Shown here: piece after piece, positions 1-11,800 of the stretch
Layout: every line of letters starts with the position of its first letter
How positions within the stretch are numbered: the first letter of the stretch is position 1
Assembly: GCF_958450345.1 (NCBI RefSeq)
Contig: NC_088784.1
Span: 47,255,278-47,319,277, forward strand
DNA: 64,000 bases
Source: Calliphora vicina
Lineage: Eukaryota; Arthropoda; Insecta; Diptera; Calliphoridae
Direction: 5' to 3'
Program-made: the position numbers and the translations under genes
Notes under the pieces: generated by a model
Told to the model about the DNA's origin: nothing
Seen by the model: only the letters and a program-made list of their open reading frames with translations
The model's database searches: none

Positions 1-1421
1 AAAAATCACTTTGTAGCTTAAAAAATTTTAGTTTTTTACTATTTTTTGACTCTAAAACAAAATTTTTTTGTTAAAAATGTATGTTCGAGTGTATACTTCT
101 CTATTGTGCTGGAATAACGAAAAATAGGCAAATCATTATCGGTATGATCCGGGCGCATCACTTTATGCAATCTTGATCACGCAAGATATGAAAAAACATC
201 AACATTTTTGAAAGTGGGCAAGGTTTGTGGAGCTTCTGAAGAGTAAATATAAGCTTTTTATATAAGTTTTTGATATCGGTGGAAACCTTATGACTTGGAG
301 ATTGATATTTTAGTGAAATGATTATTTTGTGTTTTTTCGGACGTATTTTACCTTAAAAACTAACTATATTATATTTATGATTTTCCATCAAGAAAAATAA
401 AAATTTTGAATTAATGTAAAATTTGAACAGTTACAGACATCACAATAAAATTTGGAAGTAATATAGATCTAAATGTTCTTAATTCAATGGCATCACTAAT
501 GTTGCCATTCTTTGTTTTCAAACATTGAAATTCCTAAAACGGGGAAAATGTGATCCAAAAACTGAGTTTTTTTTAGAAAATAGCCCACTTTGACGTTATT
601 TACAGTATGATAGTAAAAACGTTTTGTATGTATATAAACAATATATAGGGCTATACAAATATGACGAGCTTTTGAGGATCGGTGCTTTGCGTTTATAGAA
701 TTTTTTACTCAAACCTAAAATTTTGTTTCAAAATTGGCCAAGTTTGGATAGGGCTTAAGTTAGTCAAGTTTTACTTTATACGATTTTGCATTAAGTTCTC
801 TTTCCAGATCATAAAAAAATGTATATAGCCATGAAGAAAATTAGTTTTTTATAAAAGAAAAAATATGAGGACTTTTTTGGGAAAAAACTTAAAAAACACA
901 CACATACAAAGTTGAAATATATAAAAAGATGCTTCAACTTTGGATGCGTGTAACTTTTTATAGGGTCGAAATAATTGTTATCAGATATGTTTTATTTTCT
1001 TTAGAATTTTATCGCAAATATACGTCATATATAAAAAACAAATTTCGACCTTTCGTAGGCCCATCATATATAAAATACAAAAAAAAGATCGAGCAAAATT
1101 TAAAAAAAAAATAAACTTAAATATCTCTTGAACTAAAAGAGATACCTACAGATAAAAGCATATTTTTGTGGACCTTCTCAAGGACTATCGACATTTTAAA
1201 TTTCAGCTCATTCGGATCATAAATGGCTTTTTGGAAGATTTTTTTTAAATATGTGACATTAAGGGTCCACTCACTGATCCCCATTCCGAACACCTCAGCC
1301 GAGTAAATAATACAGCACAACATAGAAGTGTGGACTTGATCATACTATTTTAACAAAAAATCATTGTTTTAGCGTAAAAAAATAGTAAAAACTAAAATTG
1401 TTAAGGTACAAAGTGATCTTT
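1..1421. mobile_element. Unclassified TIR element at the window edge
   Basis: The first ~78 bases reappear as a diverged inverted copy at about 1343-1420. Shared landmarks are AATCACTTTGTAGCT at the left and the complement of TACAAAGTGAT at the right, followed on both sides by an AAAATAGTAAAAA block. This is a DNA-transposon-like layout about 1.4 kb long. The interior is AT-rich and has no convincing coding sequence; the two small ORFs at 929-1114 and 1117-1323 match nothing I know. The left end may lie just outside the window, so no target duplication can be read. Confidence 0.55.
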
Positions 1422-2397
1422 ATGTGCTATTTAGAGTGACTAGACACGTTCAGAATGCATTGATATGTTCTCAAGAGTTGTTCAACTTTACCGTAGCTAC
1501 AACTTTGCTAAATATTGTTAGTGAAAAATTAGGAGACCCTGGAAGTTATTCTAAAATAAGTAAAAAAAAAAAATTTTCTTCCTATATTTTTTAAACAAAA
1601 GTGCACGAAAAAGCTATTTTTTGGAAAAGAATTGTAACAAAATTTATTTGGCGGAATCTTAGCTATATTATTGCCGTATAAAGTTAAGCCGTATCACAAA
1701 GTCTGAATTAGCTGTTAACCAAAAACTGATGACACCTTTTTTAGAGGCCCAACTGATTTTCAGAAACTTTGGGGGCCCATAAAAAAAAATCGGTCACCAA
1801 AATGGACAAACTGAGTATAGGGTTTTACTACCCTTTGATAGTAGAGTCGAACCTATATAGTCATGATCGTATGTTTTTTTCACTGTTGCACTGTGTTATC
1901 GATAATAGTTTGCGAGTACTGACAATTTACTTCTGATCAAATTTACAAAAATCACATTTTTTTTTATAATATGACATAAAATATTTGACTTTAACAACAT
2001 GCTAATTGGTAGTAAAAATGGCTACCTTAGTTTCAATGTGTTTACTATTGAATGGCATTAAAATTTTTGAAATCGGAGTTAACAAAAAGTTGGACTTTTG
2101 GCCGATGAAATTGGGATCAGAGCCACTGTTCGCCTCAGTCTTAAATATAATAAATCATTAAACTATTACAAGATTTCACTATTAGGGACAACATAATATT
2201 CATGTCAAATAATTGTTTTTAAAGCTCCGTGTAGAGTAGAAACATTTAGAGAAATTTATCCGGAATTCCTTTCACTCATGATTCAATAACCTTTGGGGTG
2301 CCTAGATAGAAAAATAAATATTATGCATTAATTACTAAAAAATTTTGATTAATACTGTCGAAGAAACTCTATAAATATCTAATTAATAGCGGTATTC
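1422..2397. other. AT-rich stretch without genes
   Basis: No gene seen. About 1895-2040 (ATCGATAATAGTTTGCGA, then a poly-T-rich block and GGCTACCTTAGTTT) recurs in diverged form at about 44510-44640, so at least part is a dispersed repeat. Confidence 0.5.
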
Positions 2398-2546
2398 ACA
2401 ATGTAGAGTACTTGGCCTGGTAATGTAGTAAAAGAGCACAGTATCAAAAAAATAAACACAAAATACATTATAAATTGAAATGTTTGTCAATAAATAGCTT
2501 TTCTGCTTTTTTACTAGGCCAAGTTCTCTACATTGTGAATACCGCT
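2398..2546. mobile_element. Short MITE with 3-bp AAT duplication
   Basis: This 149-bp element has ~45-bp terminal inverted repeats starting AGCGGTATTCACAATGTAGA, read inward from both ends. The flanks are AAT on each side (2395-2397 and 2547-2549). It has no coding capacity. Superfamily is uncertain: a 3-bp duplication suggests PIF/Harbinger, but AAT is not the canonical TWA target. Confidence 0.7.
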
Positions 2547-2979
2547 AATGATTTATTTCATATAATATTAAAAAGTTTTAAATTTGTGGTCTTTCCTAAA
2601 TAAAATTCGATTTTAGTTACTTTAGGGACCACTGGGACCACAGGAATCACATAGTCATCGAAATTAGGGAGTGAAACTATTCTTACTTTATGTATGAATT
2701 TTCAGCATAAGGGAATATTATTTCTAAGGGTACCACAATGGGCCACAAGGCCTCCGAGTGAACTATCTAACTTGCTAGCAACCCACGTAACCTAACCTAC
2801 TTTGGCACTACATGAAAAAGTTTGATTCAATTCATGTGATATTGCAATAAATTACTATTTTACAAATTTTAAAAGTTCTAAAATTGAATTAACTGTAGAA
2901 CCATCCAAACAAAAAGATTGTGAATTTTGGTAATGGCATTACCAAATTACATTATTTTATTCAGTAGACTGAAAAACGA
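2547..2979. other. No recognised feature
   Basis: AT-rich sequence with no gene or repeat that I recognise. Confidence 0.4.
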
Positions 2980-4185
2980 CACAGTGGGGCAAAACATTTT
3001 TTGGAAATAAATCTGGCATTTCTAAACAGCTCATCCGATCGGTATAAAATTTGACATGGGCGTAGCCAGGGAGTATTCGAGTTTAAGTTACTAAAATGGG
3101 CTACAAATGATCCAGGGGCGGCGCAATGCGGGCTCAAAGTAAGGTACCTTCGACATGTAAAATTTTAAAAAACGTGCAATTTTTTGTTTCCCATCCGATT
3201 TCAATGTTTTTTATATTTTTGGAAAGCGCTCGGCTAGGTCTTGAAACATGCTTGCGTGTGCTATTTATCTCTTAGAATTTCCGAGTTATGGGCATTTAAA
3301 AATTTAAATTTTAAAATTTTTCCATATCTTGGTCCACTTTTTTAAAAATATAGGTCGGACTTTTAGACCGAATGGATTTTTATTGTTGGTTAGATAACTA
3401 AATTACGAATAACATACAAAAGATTTCAGAGCAATATCAATTATAGATCCAAAAATAAACGATTTTCAATTTAAATATTCAAAAAATAGTTGATTTTTGC
3501 TGTTTTTTGGGCGAAAAGGTGACTTAACTTTTTTTTATTAAAAAAAAAACTTTCTTTAAGAACATATAATAATTTTATATTTTGCTATAAGGTATATTTA
3601 CAAAGAACATTTTGGTATAAAAAAATGTCCTATTTTTCGAGTATGTCGCCCCTACGCCCTTCGGAATGTGACCTTTTTTTATCAAAATTTCGAATTTGGG
3701 CCACATGTTCTAACATTCCAAAGCTGGAATCAAAAACGGGAAGCAGCTTTGGAAACCTTGAACCTATTTATCCCCAAAGCATTTTCCAAGACCCGAAAGA
3801 AATGTGGATCCTATGGGCAAAATTGTAAAAAATACCATTTTTGGGATTTTTGCTCCAATTTTTAGGAATTGCGGGATTCCTTTTGACATTTTGACAAGTT
3901 TTTTTACATTTTGTTATTTAGAATGACATGTTTAAAAAACGAAAAAATTTATACAAATTTTTTAGTATGAAAAAGTGCAATATTTTTGATGAACGGAGTT
4001 TTAAAGTGGCATATTTTCGAATCTAATTGAGATATTGACTTGAAATTTTATTTGTTAGGCCAAAAATTAACCTATCTAAACAAAAAAATAATTCGGAATA
4101 AATGTGGATCAAATCGCTCCTAATATTGCAATCCTATTAAAATTTTGATGCAAATTTTCGTTTTAGAAACTCAATAAATGTGTAA
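2980..4185 (+). mobile_element. Left arm of CACAGTGGGGC long-TIR element
   Basis: The stretch starts CACAGTGGGGC. Its first ~430 bp matches the reverse complement of 18880 back to ~18450, so the two are the inverted arms of one element that was split by the Helitron at 4186. A related copy with both arms close together lies at 22978-23571, and a diverged relative at about 40560-41005. The terminal heptamer CACAGTG resembles Transib/RAG-type termini, but that classification is inference. No 5-bp target duplication is visible (flanks AACGA and CGTTA). No coding sequence is convincing; ORFs at 3625-3865 are in repeat sequence. Confidence 0.6.
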
Positions 4186-4240
4186 TCTATATATATAAAA
4201 GAGTAACGTTACTGACTGACTGATTCATCATCGCACAGCC

Positions 4241-4796
4241 CAAGGCGAATTCATATAAGGTGACCTCATCCCTACAACAAGTACAACAATACAAAAACAA
4301 CGTACATTTTGTTTTTGCTTTCTTGCCCAATCTGTCAAAAAAACAGCTGTGTATAAAGCAAGGCGAATTTAATAATAAACTGGAATTTAACAACAAACCA
4401 ATGAAAGATTTATATTTATTTTTATTTATTGTTTTATTTCTTGTGGAGAATGGTAATATTATCGATGAAGAGTTCAAACGCGTGGTGAACAAAAGAAATT
4501 TAATATTAAACAGCGGAAACAAATTGGAAACATTAAAAACACCGAATTTAAAATCTATGATTTCTTAGCATTTCGCCAAATGTTACTCGGAAATATGAAA
4601 TAAGTGCACACACGCATATTTTAAAATTGATTTTATTATTATTAATATCAGTTTTTAAACTTTATGCTTTTTCTCACTTTTTAAATTTTTTGGCGAGCAC
4701 TAGATAGTAAACAACAAGCCAACAATTTTGACAGTTTGGGCAAAACAGCTGATGATCAGCTGGGCTAATGAGGTCACCTTATATGAATTCGCCTTG
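4241..4796. mobile_element. P-like MITE, copy A
   Basis: A 556-bp element with TIRs CAAGGCGAATTCATATAAGG at both ends and a perfect 8-bp target duplication GCACAGCC (4233-4240, 4797-4804). The terminus resembles the Drosophila P-element end in register (both have CA, GAA and ATAAGGTG at matching positions), and 8-bp duplications are standard for P elements. It lies inside the 5' end of the Helitron. An ORF at 4260-4568 has no recognised product. Confidence 0.75.
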
Positions 4797-5399
4797 GCAC
4801 AGCCCAAAAGGCTGAAGCTAGAATCACGAAATTTTAACTGTGGGTTCCTGCCTACCCAAAACGATCCAATAAGAAGGGATTTTTGGAAATTATATCTTCA
4901 AAACTAATAAAGATACAAAAAAACTTAAAATTACATGTTACTCCATTTAAAAAATAAGCTGACAGGTGTTTCGTACTTTTTCGAAATTCGAAACATTTAG
5001 GGGAGAAAACGGGTAAAAACTGTATTTTGGTATTTTTTTTGCATCCTATGTATCTTTTAAACCAATAAACATAGAAACAAATTTTAAATCGTATTCTTTA
5101 ATTATCAAAAAATAAAAAATACAAGTTTGGTACTTTTTGGAAATTCGAACCCTTAAGGGATAAAAATTGTGTTTATTTTTGGTACTTTTTCATAAAATAT
5201 GTTTTTCTATAATCTGACATAGACATACGAATATTTTATTATGATCTCACACCACGATACAGAAATTTATTTGAATAAAATTTTACCAAAGCAATGGGGA
5301 TAAAAAAGGTACCAAAAAGGGCATAAAATCGGTAAAATATATTTTATTTGAAATTATTAAGCCAATTTTGATAATTTTTTTAACATTGGTTCCTGGATT

Positions 5400-6125
5400 C
5401 ATACAAAAATTAACTAACAGGGTGTTATTTGGAACTCGAGTGCCAAGGTGTATATTGGGCCAAATCCGGGTAAACAGTTTGGTACATTTTTTAAAACATA
5501 TTTTTTCATGGGCACATTAACACAAATTTTAATATTTTGAGACATGTCTGTAGCATAAACAATTTTGGCAAAATGGAATATTTTTAAAGTTCGTACTTGA
5601 GGGGTGTTTGAGGAAGAAAGGGGAAATTGGTACTTTTCTCCTTTTTAAATATTTTAAATTATTTCACTTATCGACATTAAAGTTAGCTGATTTGTATCTG
5701 AGTGAAGTTTGTGTTAGGCATACGGTAAAATATTTAGGTACCAAAATGTGAGAACTGAAATATAGGTACTTTTTTATTCATCTAATGGTACTTTTTGAAT
5801 TTTATATGACAATGGACTTAGAAAAATTGAAATTAAGCATACACGGTCCTAAGTCAGTGAGAATTCTAGGGGGAGCCTTTTTGGTACTTTTTCTCTATTC
5901 GAATGGTACTTTTTGTAATTTCTTCACCAATGAACCTAGAAACATGAAATAAAGCTTACATGGGCCAGAGTGGGTGGGAATCAACAAGTGTCTGCTTTTT
6001 GGTACTTTTTCTATATTATAATGGTACTTTTTGAATTTTCTATAATAATGGACCTGGAAACATGAAATTAAGCGTATATGGTCCTATGTGAGTGAAAATT
6101 CAAGCGGATACTTCATGGTACTTTT
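5400..6125 (+). repeat. ~118-bp tandem repeat, left block
   Basis: Degenerate monomers of about 118 bp, each with a TGGTACTTTTT motif followed by an AATGGACCTAGAAACATGAA-like stretch. The array is the body of the Helitron. It is interrupted at 6126 by a mini-me element and resumes at 15423. Confidence 0.7.
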
Positions 6126-6810
<685 letters not shown>

Positions 6811-7250
6811 TATACCCTTCACCATGAGTGGCAAGGGTATATATAAGTTTGTCATTCCGTTTGTAATTTCCACATTTTTCATTTGCGACCCCATAAAGTA
6901 TATATATTCTGGATCGTTATAGATAGCGGAATCGATATAGCCATGTCCGTCTGTCCGTCTGTCCGTCTGTGTGTTGAAATCAACTTTCCGAAGCCCCCAA
7001 ATAACATACATACATGATTCATATATCAATATCTCCGGAATTCTTCCGGCTCGGTTGCTATTTAAAATCGAGAAAATCGGTCCACAAATGGCTGAGATAT
7101 AAGGAAAAAACCAGGACAACCTCGATTTTTTACCTATTTTTGACCTATATCTGGATTACTAAGTCATTAATATAGACAATATGGATATCTAATGATAGAT
7201 ATTTCAGAGACCTTTGCATCGACGTATATAAAACCATAGTAAGTTGGACC
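6811..7250 (+). mobile_element. Second mini-me copy, 5' part, unexpanded GTCY core
   Basis: A fresh start TATACCCTTCACCATGAG follows the first copy directly. It has the same core, but the proto-microsatellite is only a few GTCC/GTCT units (~6947-6972). This gives an internal comparison for the expanded neighbour. The copy fades out after a segment ending in AAGTTGGACCT, where unrelated sequence leads to the (GTAT)n array. Confidence 0.75.
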
Positions 7251-7352
7251 TGGGCTGAGATATAACCAAAAAAACCAAAACACAATGTAATTTGTTATTG
7301 TTTTCCATGACGTCATGCAAATATATGTATAATAACAAACAAATCTTTATTT

Positions 7353-7514
7353 GTATGTATGTATGTATGTATGTATGTATGTATGTATGTATGTATGTAT
7401 GTATGTATGTATGTATGTATGTATGTATGTATGTATGTATGTATGTATGTATGTATGTATGTATGTATGTATGTATGTATGTATGTATGTATGTATGTAT
7501 GTATGTATGTATGT
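7353..7514 (+). repeat. (GTAT)n microsatellite, about 40 units
   Basis: A nearly perfect GTAT array between the second mini-me fragment and P-like MITE copy B. ORFs through it are artefacts. Confidence 0.97.
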
Positions 7515-7534
7515 GTTTTTTTGTCAATCTTCAG

Positions 7535-7767
7535 CAATGCGAATTTATATACCAGGTGGTGTCGATTCTACAACAAGTACAACATTTACAAAAACCACTT
7601 GCAAGCAGTTTTTGTTTATGTGGTTTAAGCTGTCAAAGTTTGCCTGTTGTTTTTGTTACTTTTACGTTTGTTGTAGCATTCGCCGCAACAATCACAGTAT
7701 AATTGACAGCTCAAACAGCATTAATCAGCTGTGCTATCAACACCACCTAGTATATAAATTCGCCTTG
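7535..7767. mobile_element. P-like MITE, copy B
   Basis: A 233-bp element with ends CAATGCGAATTTATATACCA and the inverted CAAGGCGAATTTATATACTA, followed by AGGTGGTG on both sides. It shares the interior of copies C and E (ACAACAAGTACAACA, CTGTCAAAGTTTGCCTGTTG, a GCCGCAACAATCACA block). The flanks (ATCTTCAG, AGAGAGAG) show no duplication. Confidence 0.7.
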
Positions 7768-8258
7768 AGAGAGAGCTTTTTATAATGTGTTCTCAAAAGA
7801 GCAACTCTCTCACGCGTACACAGAACCAGTGTTGCTATATGTCTTTTGAAGAAAACTTTTTATTTCTAAGTACATACTAAAATTACAAAACCCAATTCGT
7901 ACATATATGTAATCAAACTGAGATAATTTATGTGAATTTAGTGCTGGAGACACTTTCAATATATTCAAATCAATCTCCCCATTTAGTGAATGAATTTGGG
8001 GACTATCATTTTGAAATCATCGGTTCAACTTATTGATATCAATATTCCAAAAAAAATATTTTTTTAAAAATAAAACTTTTTGCGTCTCAAAAACCTTGCT
8101 AAAAAGGGAAACTTGACATATGGTAACACTGCACAGAACACATATTGTACAAAAACAACAACCACGTTGTTTGAGCACGTTGCTTTTGCGCTTATTTCAT
8201 TTTTGTTGTTGTTTGTTGCTATTGTCAACAAATAATTGAGCAACGCAACCACTCCCAG
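7768..8258. other. Unclassified spacer inside the Helitron
   Basis: No gene. AT-rich sequence between P-like MITEs B and C that I cannot assign to a family. Confidence 0.4.
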
Positions 8259-8448
8259 CAAGGCGAATCTATAGAAGGTGACGACAGAACTACAACATGT
8301 ACAAAAACAACAGGTACTTTGTTTTTGTTAAAAGATAGTCGAACTGTCAAAGTTGCCTGTTGTTGTTTTTGCTTTTGGGTTTGTTGTATTTTTCGCCACA
8401 ACAATCACAAGTGAATTGACAGTTCACTTGTCTAAACAATTCGCCTTG
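8259..8448. mobile_element. P-like MITE, copy C
   Basis: A 190-bp element starting CAAGGCGAATCTATAGAAGG and ending in CAATTCGCCTTG. The flanking octamers ACTCCCAG (8251-8258) and ACTCCCAT (8449-8456) match at 7 of 8 positions, which supports an 8-bp target duplication. The interior matches copies B and E; the right TIR is shorter than the left. Confidence 0.75.
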
Positions 8449-8553
8449 ACTCCCATATTGTTATTCTATTTTTTTAGCCGTTTTTAAACATGAAAGTAAA
8501 TAACAAACATTTCAGAAAAAGCTTTTTGTTCGATTGTTGTGTTTAATTCTTTT

Positions 8554-8870
8554 AATACCCTTCATCATAAGTGGCAAGGCTATAACATATGTATATATAA
8601 GTTTGTCATTCCGTTTGCAATTTCTATAAAATTTTATGAAATTTCAACAGATTATGTAAACGGTTCTATATTGGATTTGCTGTTACGGTTCCATATGTGT
8701 TCTCCTATTTTAAGATTTAATTTTAATCTTATATACAGGGATGGAAAATTATATTTTTGTTCCGTATTAAAATAGTATTAAAAAATTACTTTCTTCATCA
8801 CCAGAGTACTTAAAATTTTAATATTACTGTAGCTTTATGTTGTAAACAGTCATCTGTTATCACAAAATTG
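8554..8870 (+). mobile_element. Third mini-me copy, 5' fragment
   Basis: It begins AATACCCTTCATCATAAGTG and continues with AAGTTTGTCATTCCGTTTGC, the mini-me start, then diverges before the 31-bp satellite. The satellite is followed at 14735 by a mini-me 3' part, so the array sits in or replaced the middle of a mini-me copy. Confidence 0.6.
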
Positions 8871-11800
8871 TCTATAGAAAGTGCTGTTGAATACGAGATT
8901 TTCTATAGAAAATGCTGTTATAATAGACAAGATTTTTAAAGAAAATGCTGTTTTTCATACGATTTTCTATAGAAAAAATACTGTTATACACAACATGTCC
9001 AAAAAATATAGTTATATATATTTATATATTTATATATATAGAAAATAGAAAATTATTTTATTTTCTATAGAAAAATGTTACACTCAAGATTTTCAACAGA
9101 AAATATAGTTATACTTAAGATTTTCTACAGCAAATATTGTTATACACAAGATTGTTTATAGAAAATATTGTTCTACGCAAGATTTTCTATAGAAAATATT
9201 GTTCTACGCAAGATTTTCTATAGAAAATATTGTTCTATACCAGATTTTCTATAGAAAATATCGTCATTTTCTATAGAAAATATTGTTATACTCAAGATTT
9301 TCTACAGAAAATGTTTTCCTACACAAGATTTTCTATAGAAAAAATCGTCATACACAAGATTTTCTATAGAAAATATTGTTATACTCAAGATTTTCTATAG
9401 CAAATATTGTTATACTCAAGATTTTCTACAGAAAATATTGTTCTACACAAGATTTTCTATAGAAAATATCGTCATACACAAGACCTTCTATAGAAAATAT
9501 TGTTATACTCAAGATTTTCTACAGAAAATATTTTCTATAGAAAATATTGTTCTACACAAGATTTTCTATAGAAAATATTGTTCTACACAAGATTTTCTAT
9601 AGAAAATGTTGTTCTACATAAGATTTTCTATAGAAAATATTGTTCTACACAAGATTTTCTATAGAAAATATCGTCATACACAAGATCTTCTATAGAAAAT
9701 ATTATTATACTCAAGATTTTCTACAGAAAATATTTTCTATAGAAAATATTGTTCTACACAAGATTTTCTATAGAAAATGTTATTCTACGCAAGATTTTCT
9801 ATACAAAATATTGTTCTATACCAGATTTTCTATAGAAAAAATCGTCATACACAAGATTTTCTATAGAAAATATTGTTATACTCAAGATTTTCTATAGCAA
9901 ATATTGTTATACTCAAGATTTTCTACAGAAAATATTGTTCTACACAAGAAAATACACAAGATTTTCTATAGAAAATATTGTTCTACACAAGATTTTCTAT
10001 AGAAAATATTGTACTACACAAGATTTTCTATAGAAAATATTGTACTACACAAGATTTTCTATAGAAAATATTGTACTACACAAGATTTTCTATAGAAAAT
10101 ATTGTACTACACAAGATTTTCTATAGAAAATATTGTTCTACACAAGATTTTCTATAGAAAATATCGTCATACACAAGATCTTCTATAGAAAATATTGTTA
10201 TACTCAAGATTTTCTACAGAAAATATTTTCTATAGAAAATATTGTTCTACACAAGATTTTCTATAGAAAATGTTGTTCTACATAAGATTTTCTATAGAAA
10301 ATATTGTTCTACACAAGATTTTCTATAGAAAATATTGTTCTACACAAGATTTTCTATAGAAAATATTGTTCTACACAAGATTTTCTATAGAAAATATTGT
10401 TCTACACAAGATTTTCTATAGAAAATATTGTTCTACACAAGATTTTCTATAGAAAATATTGTTCTACACAAGATTTTCTATAGAAAATATTGTTCTACAC
10501 AAGATTTTCTATAGAAAATATTGTTCTACACAAGATTTTCTATAGAAAATATTGTTCTACACAAGATTTTCTATAGAAAATATTGTTCTACACAAGATTT
10601 TCTATAGAAAATATTGTTCTACACAAGATTTTCTATAGAAAATGTTGTTCTACACAAGATTTTCTATAGAAAATGTTGTTCTACACAAGATTTTCTATAG
10701 AAAATATTGTACTACACAAGATTTTCTATAGAAAATATTGTACTACACAAGATTTTCTATAGAAAATATTGTACTACACAAGATTTTCTATAGAAAATAT
10801 TGTACTACACAAGATTTTCTATAGAAAATATCGTCATACACAAGATCTTCTATAGAAAATATTGTTATACTCAAGATTTTCTACAGAAAATATTTTCTAT
10901 AGAAAATATTGTTCTACACAAGATTTTCTATAGAAAATGTTATTCTACGCAAGATTTTCTATACAAAATATTGTTCTATACCAGATTTTCTATAGAAAAT
11001 ATCGTCATACACAAGATTTTCTATAGAAAATATTGTTATATTCAAGATTTTCTACAGAAAATGTTGTCCTACGCAAGATTTTCTATAGAAAAAATCGTCA
11101 TACACAAGATTTTCTATAGAAAATATTGTTATACTCAAGATTTTCTATAGCAAATATTGTTATACTCAAGATTTTCTACAGAAAATATTGTTCTACACAA
11201 GAAAATACACAAGATTTTCTATAGAAAATATTGTTCTACACAAGATTTTCTATAGAAAATATTGTACTACACAAGATTTTCTATAGAAAATATTGTACTA
11301 CACAAGATTTTCTATAGAAAATATTGTACTACACAAGATTTTCTATAGAAAATATTGTACTACACAAGATTTTCTATAGAAAATATTGTTCTACACAAGA
11401 TTTTCTATAGAAAATATCGTCATACACAAGATCTTCTATAGAAAATATTGTTATACTCAAGATTTTCTACAGAAAATATTTTCTATAGAAAATATTGTTC
11501 TACACAAGATTTTCTATAGAAAATGTTGTTCTACATAAGATTTTCTATAGAAAATATTGTTCTACACAAGATTTTCTATAGAAAATATTGTTCTACACAA
11601 GATTTTCTATAGAAAATATTGTTCTACACAAGATTTTCTATAGAAAATATTGTTCTACACAAGATTTTCTATAGAAAATATTGTTCTACACAAGATTTTC
11701 TATAGAAAATATTGTTCTACACAAGATTTTCTATAGAAAATATTGTTCTACACAAGATTTTCTATAGAAAATATTGTTCTACACAAGATTTTCTATAGAA

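Noticed and set aside
4260..4568. 102-codon ORF inside P-like MITE copy A
   Set aside because: No recognised domain, an opposite-strand ORF of similar length overlaps, and the element is non-autonomous.
7204..7785. ORFs with Thr-Tyr-Ile-His or Met-Tyr-Val-Cys repeats
   Set aside because: They are readings of the (GTAT)n microsatellite plus P-like MITE sequence.
9000..9060. Heat-shock-element-like TTC/GAA pairs in the satellite
   Set aside because: The spacing in TTCTATAGAA is four bases, not the two of a heat-shock element.
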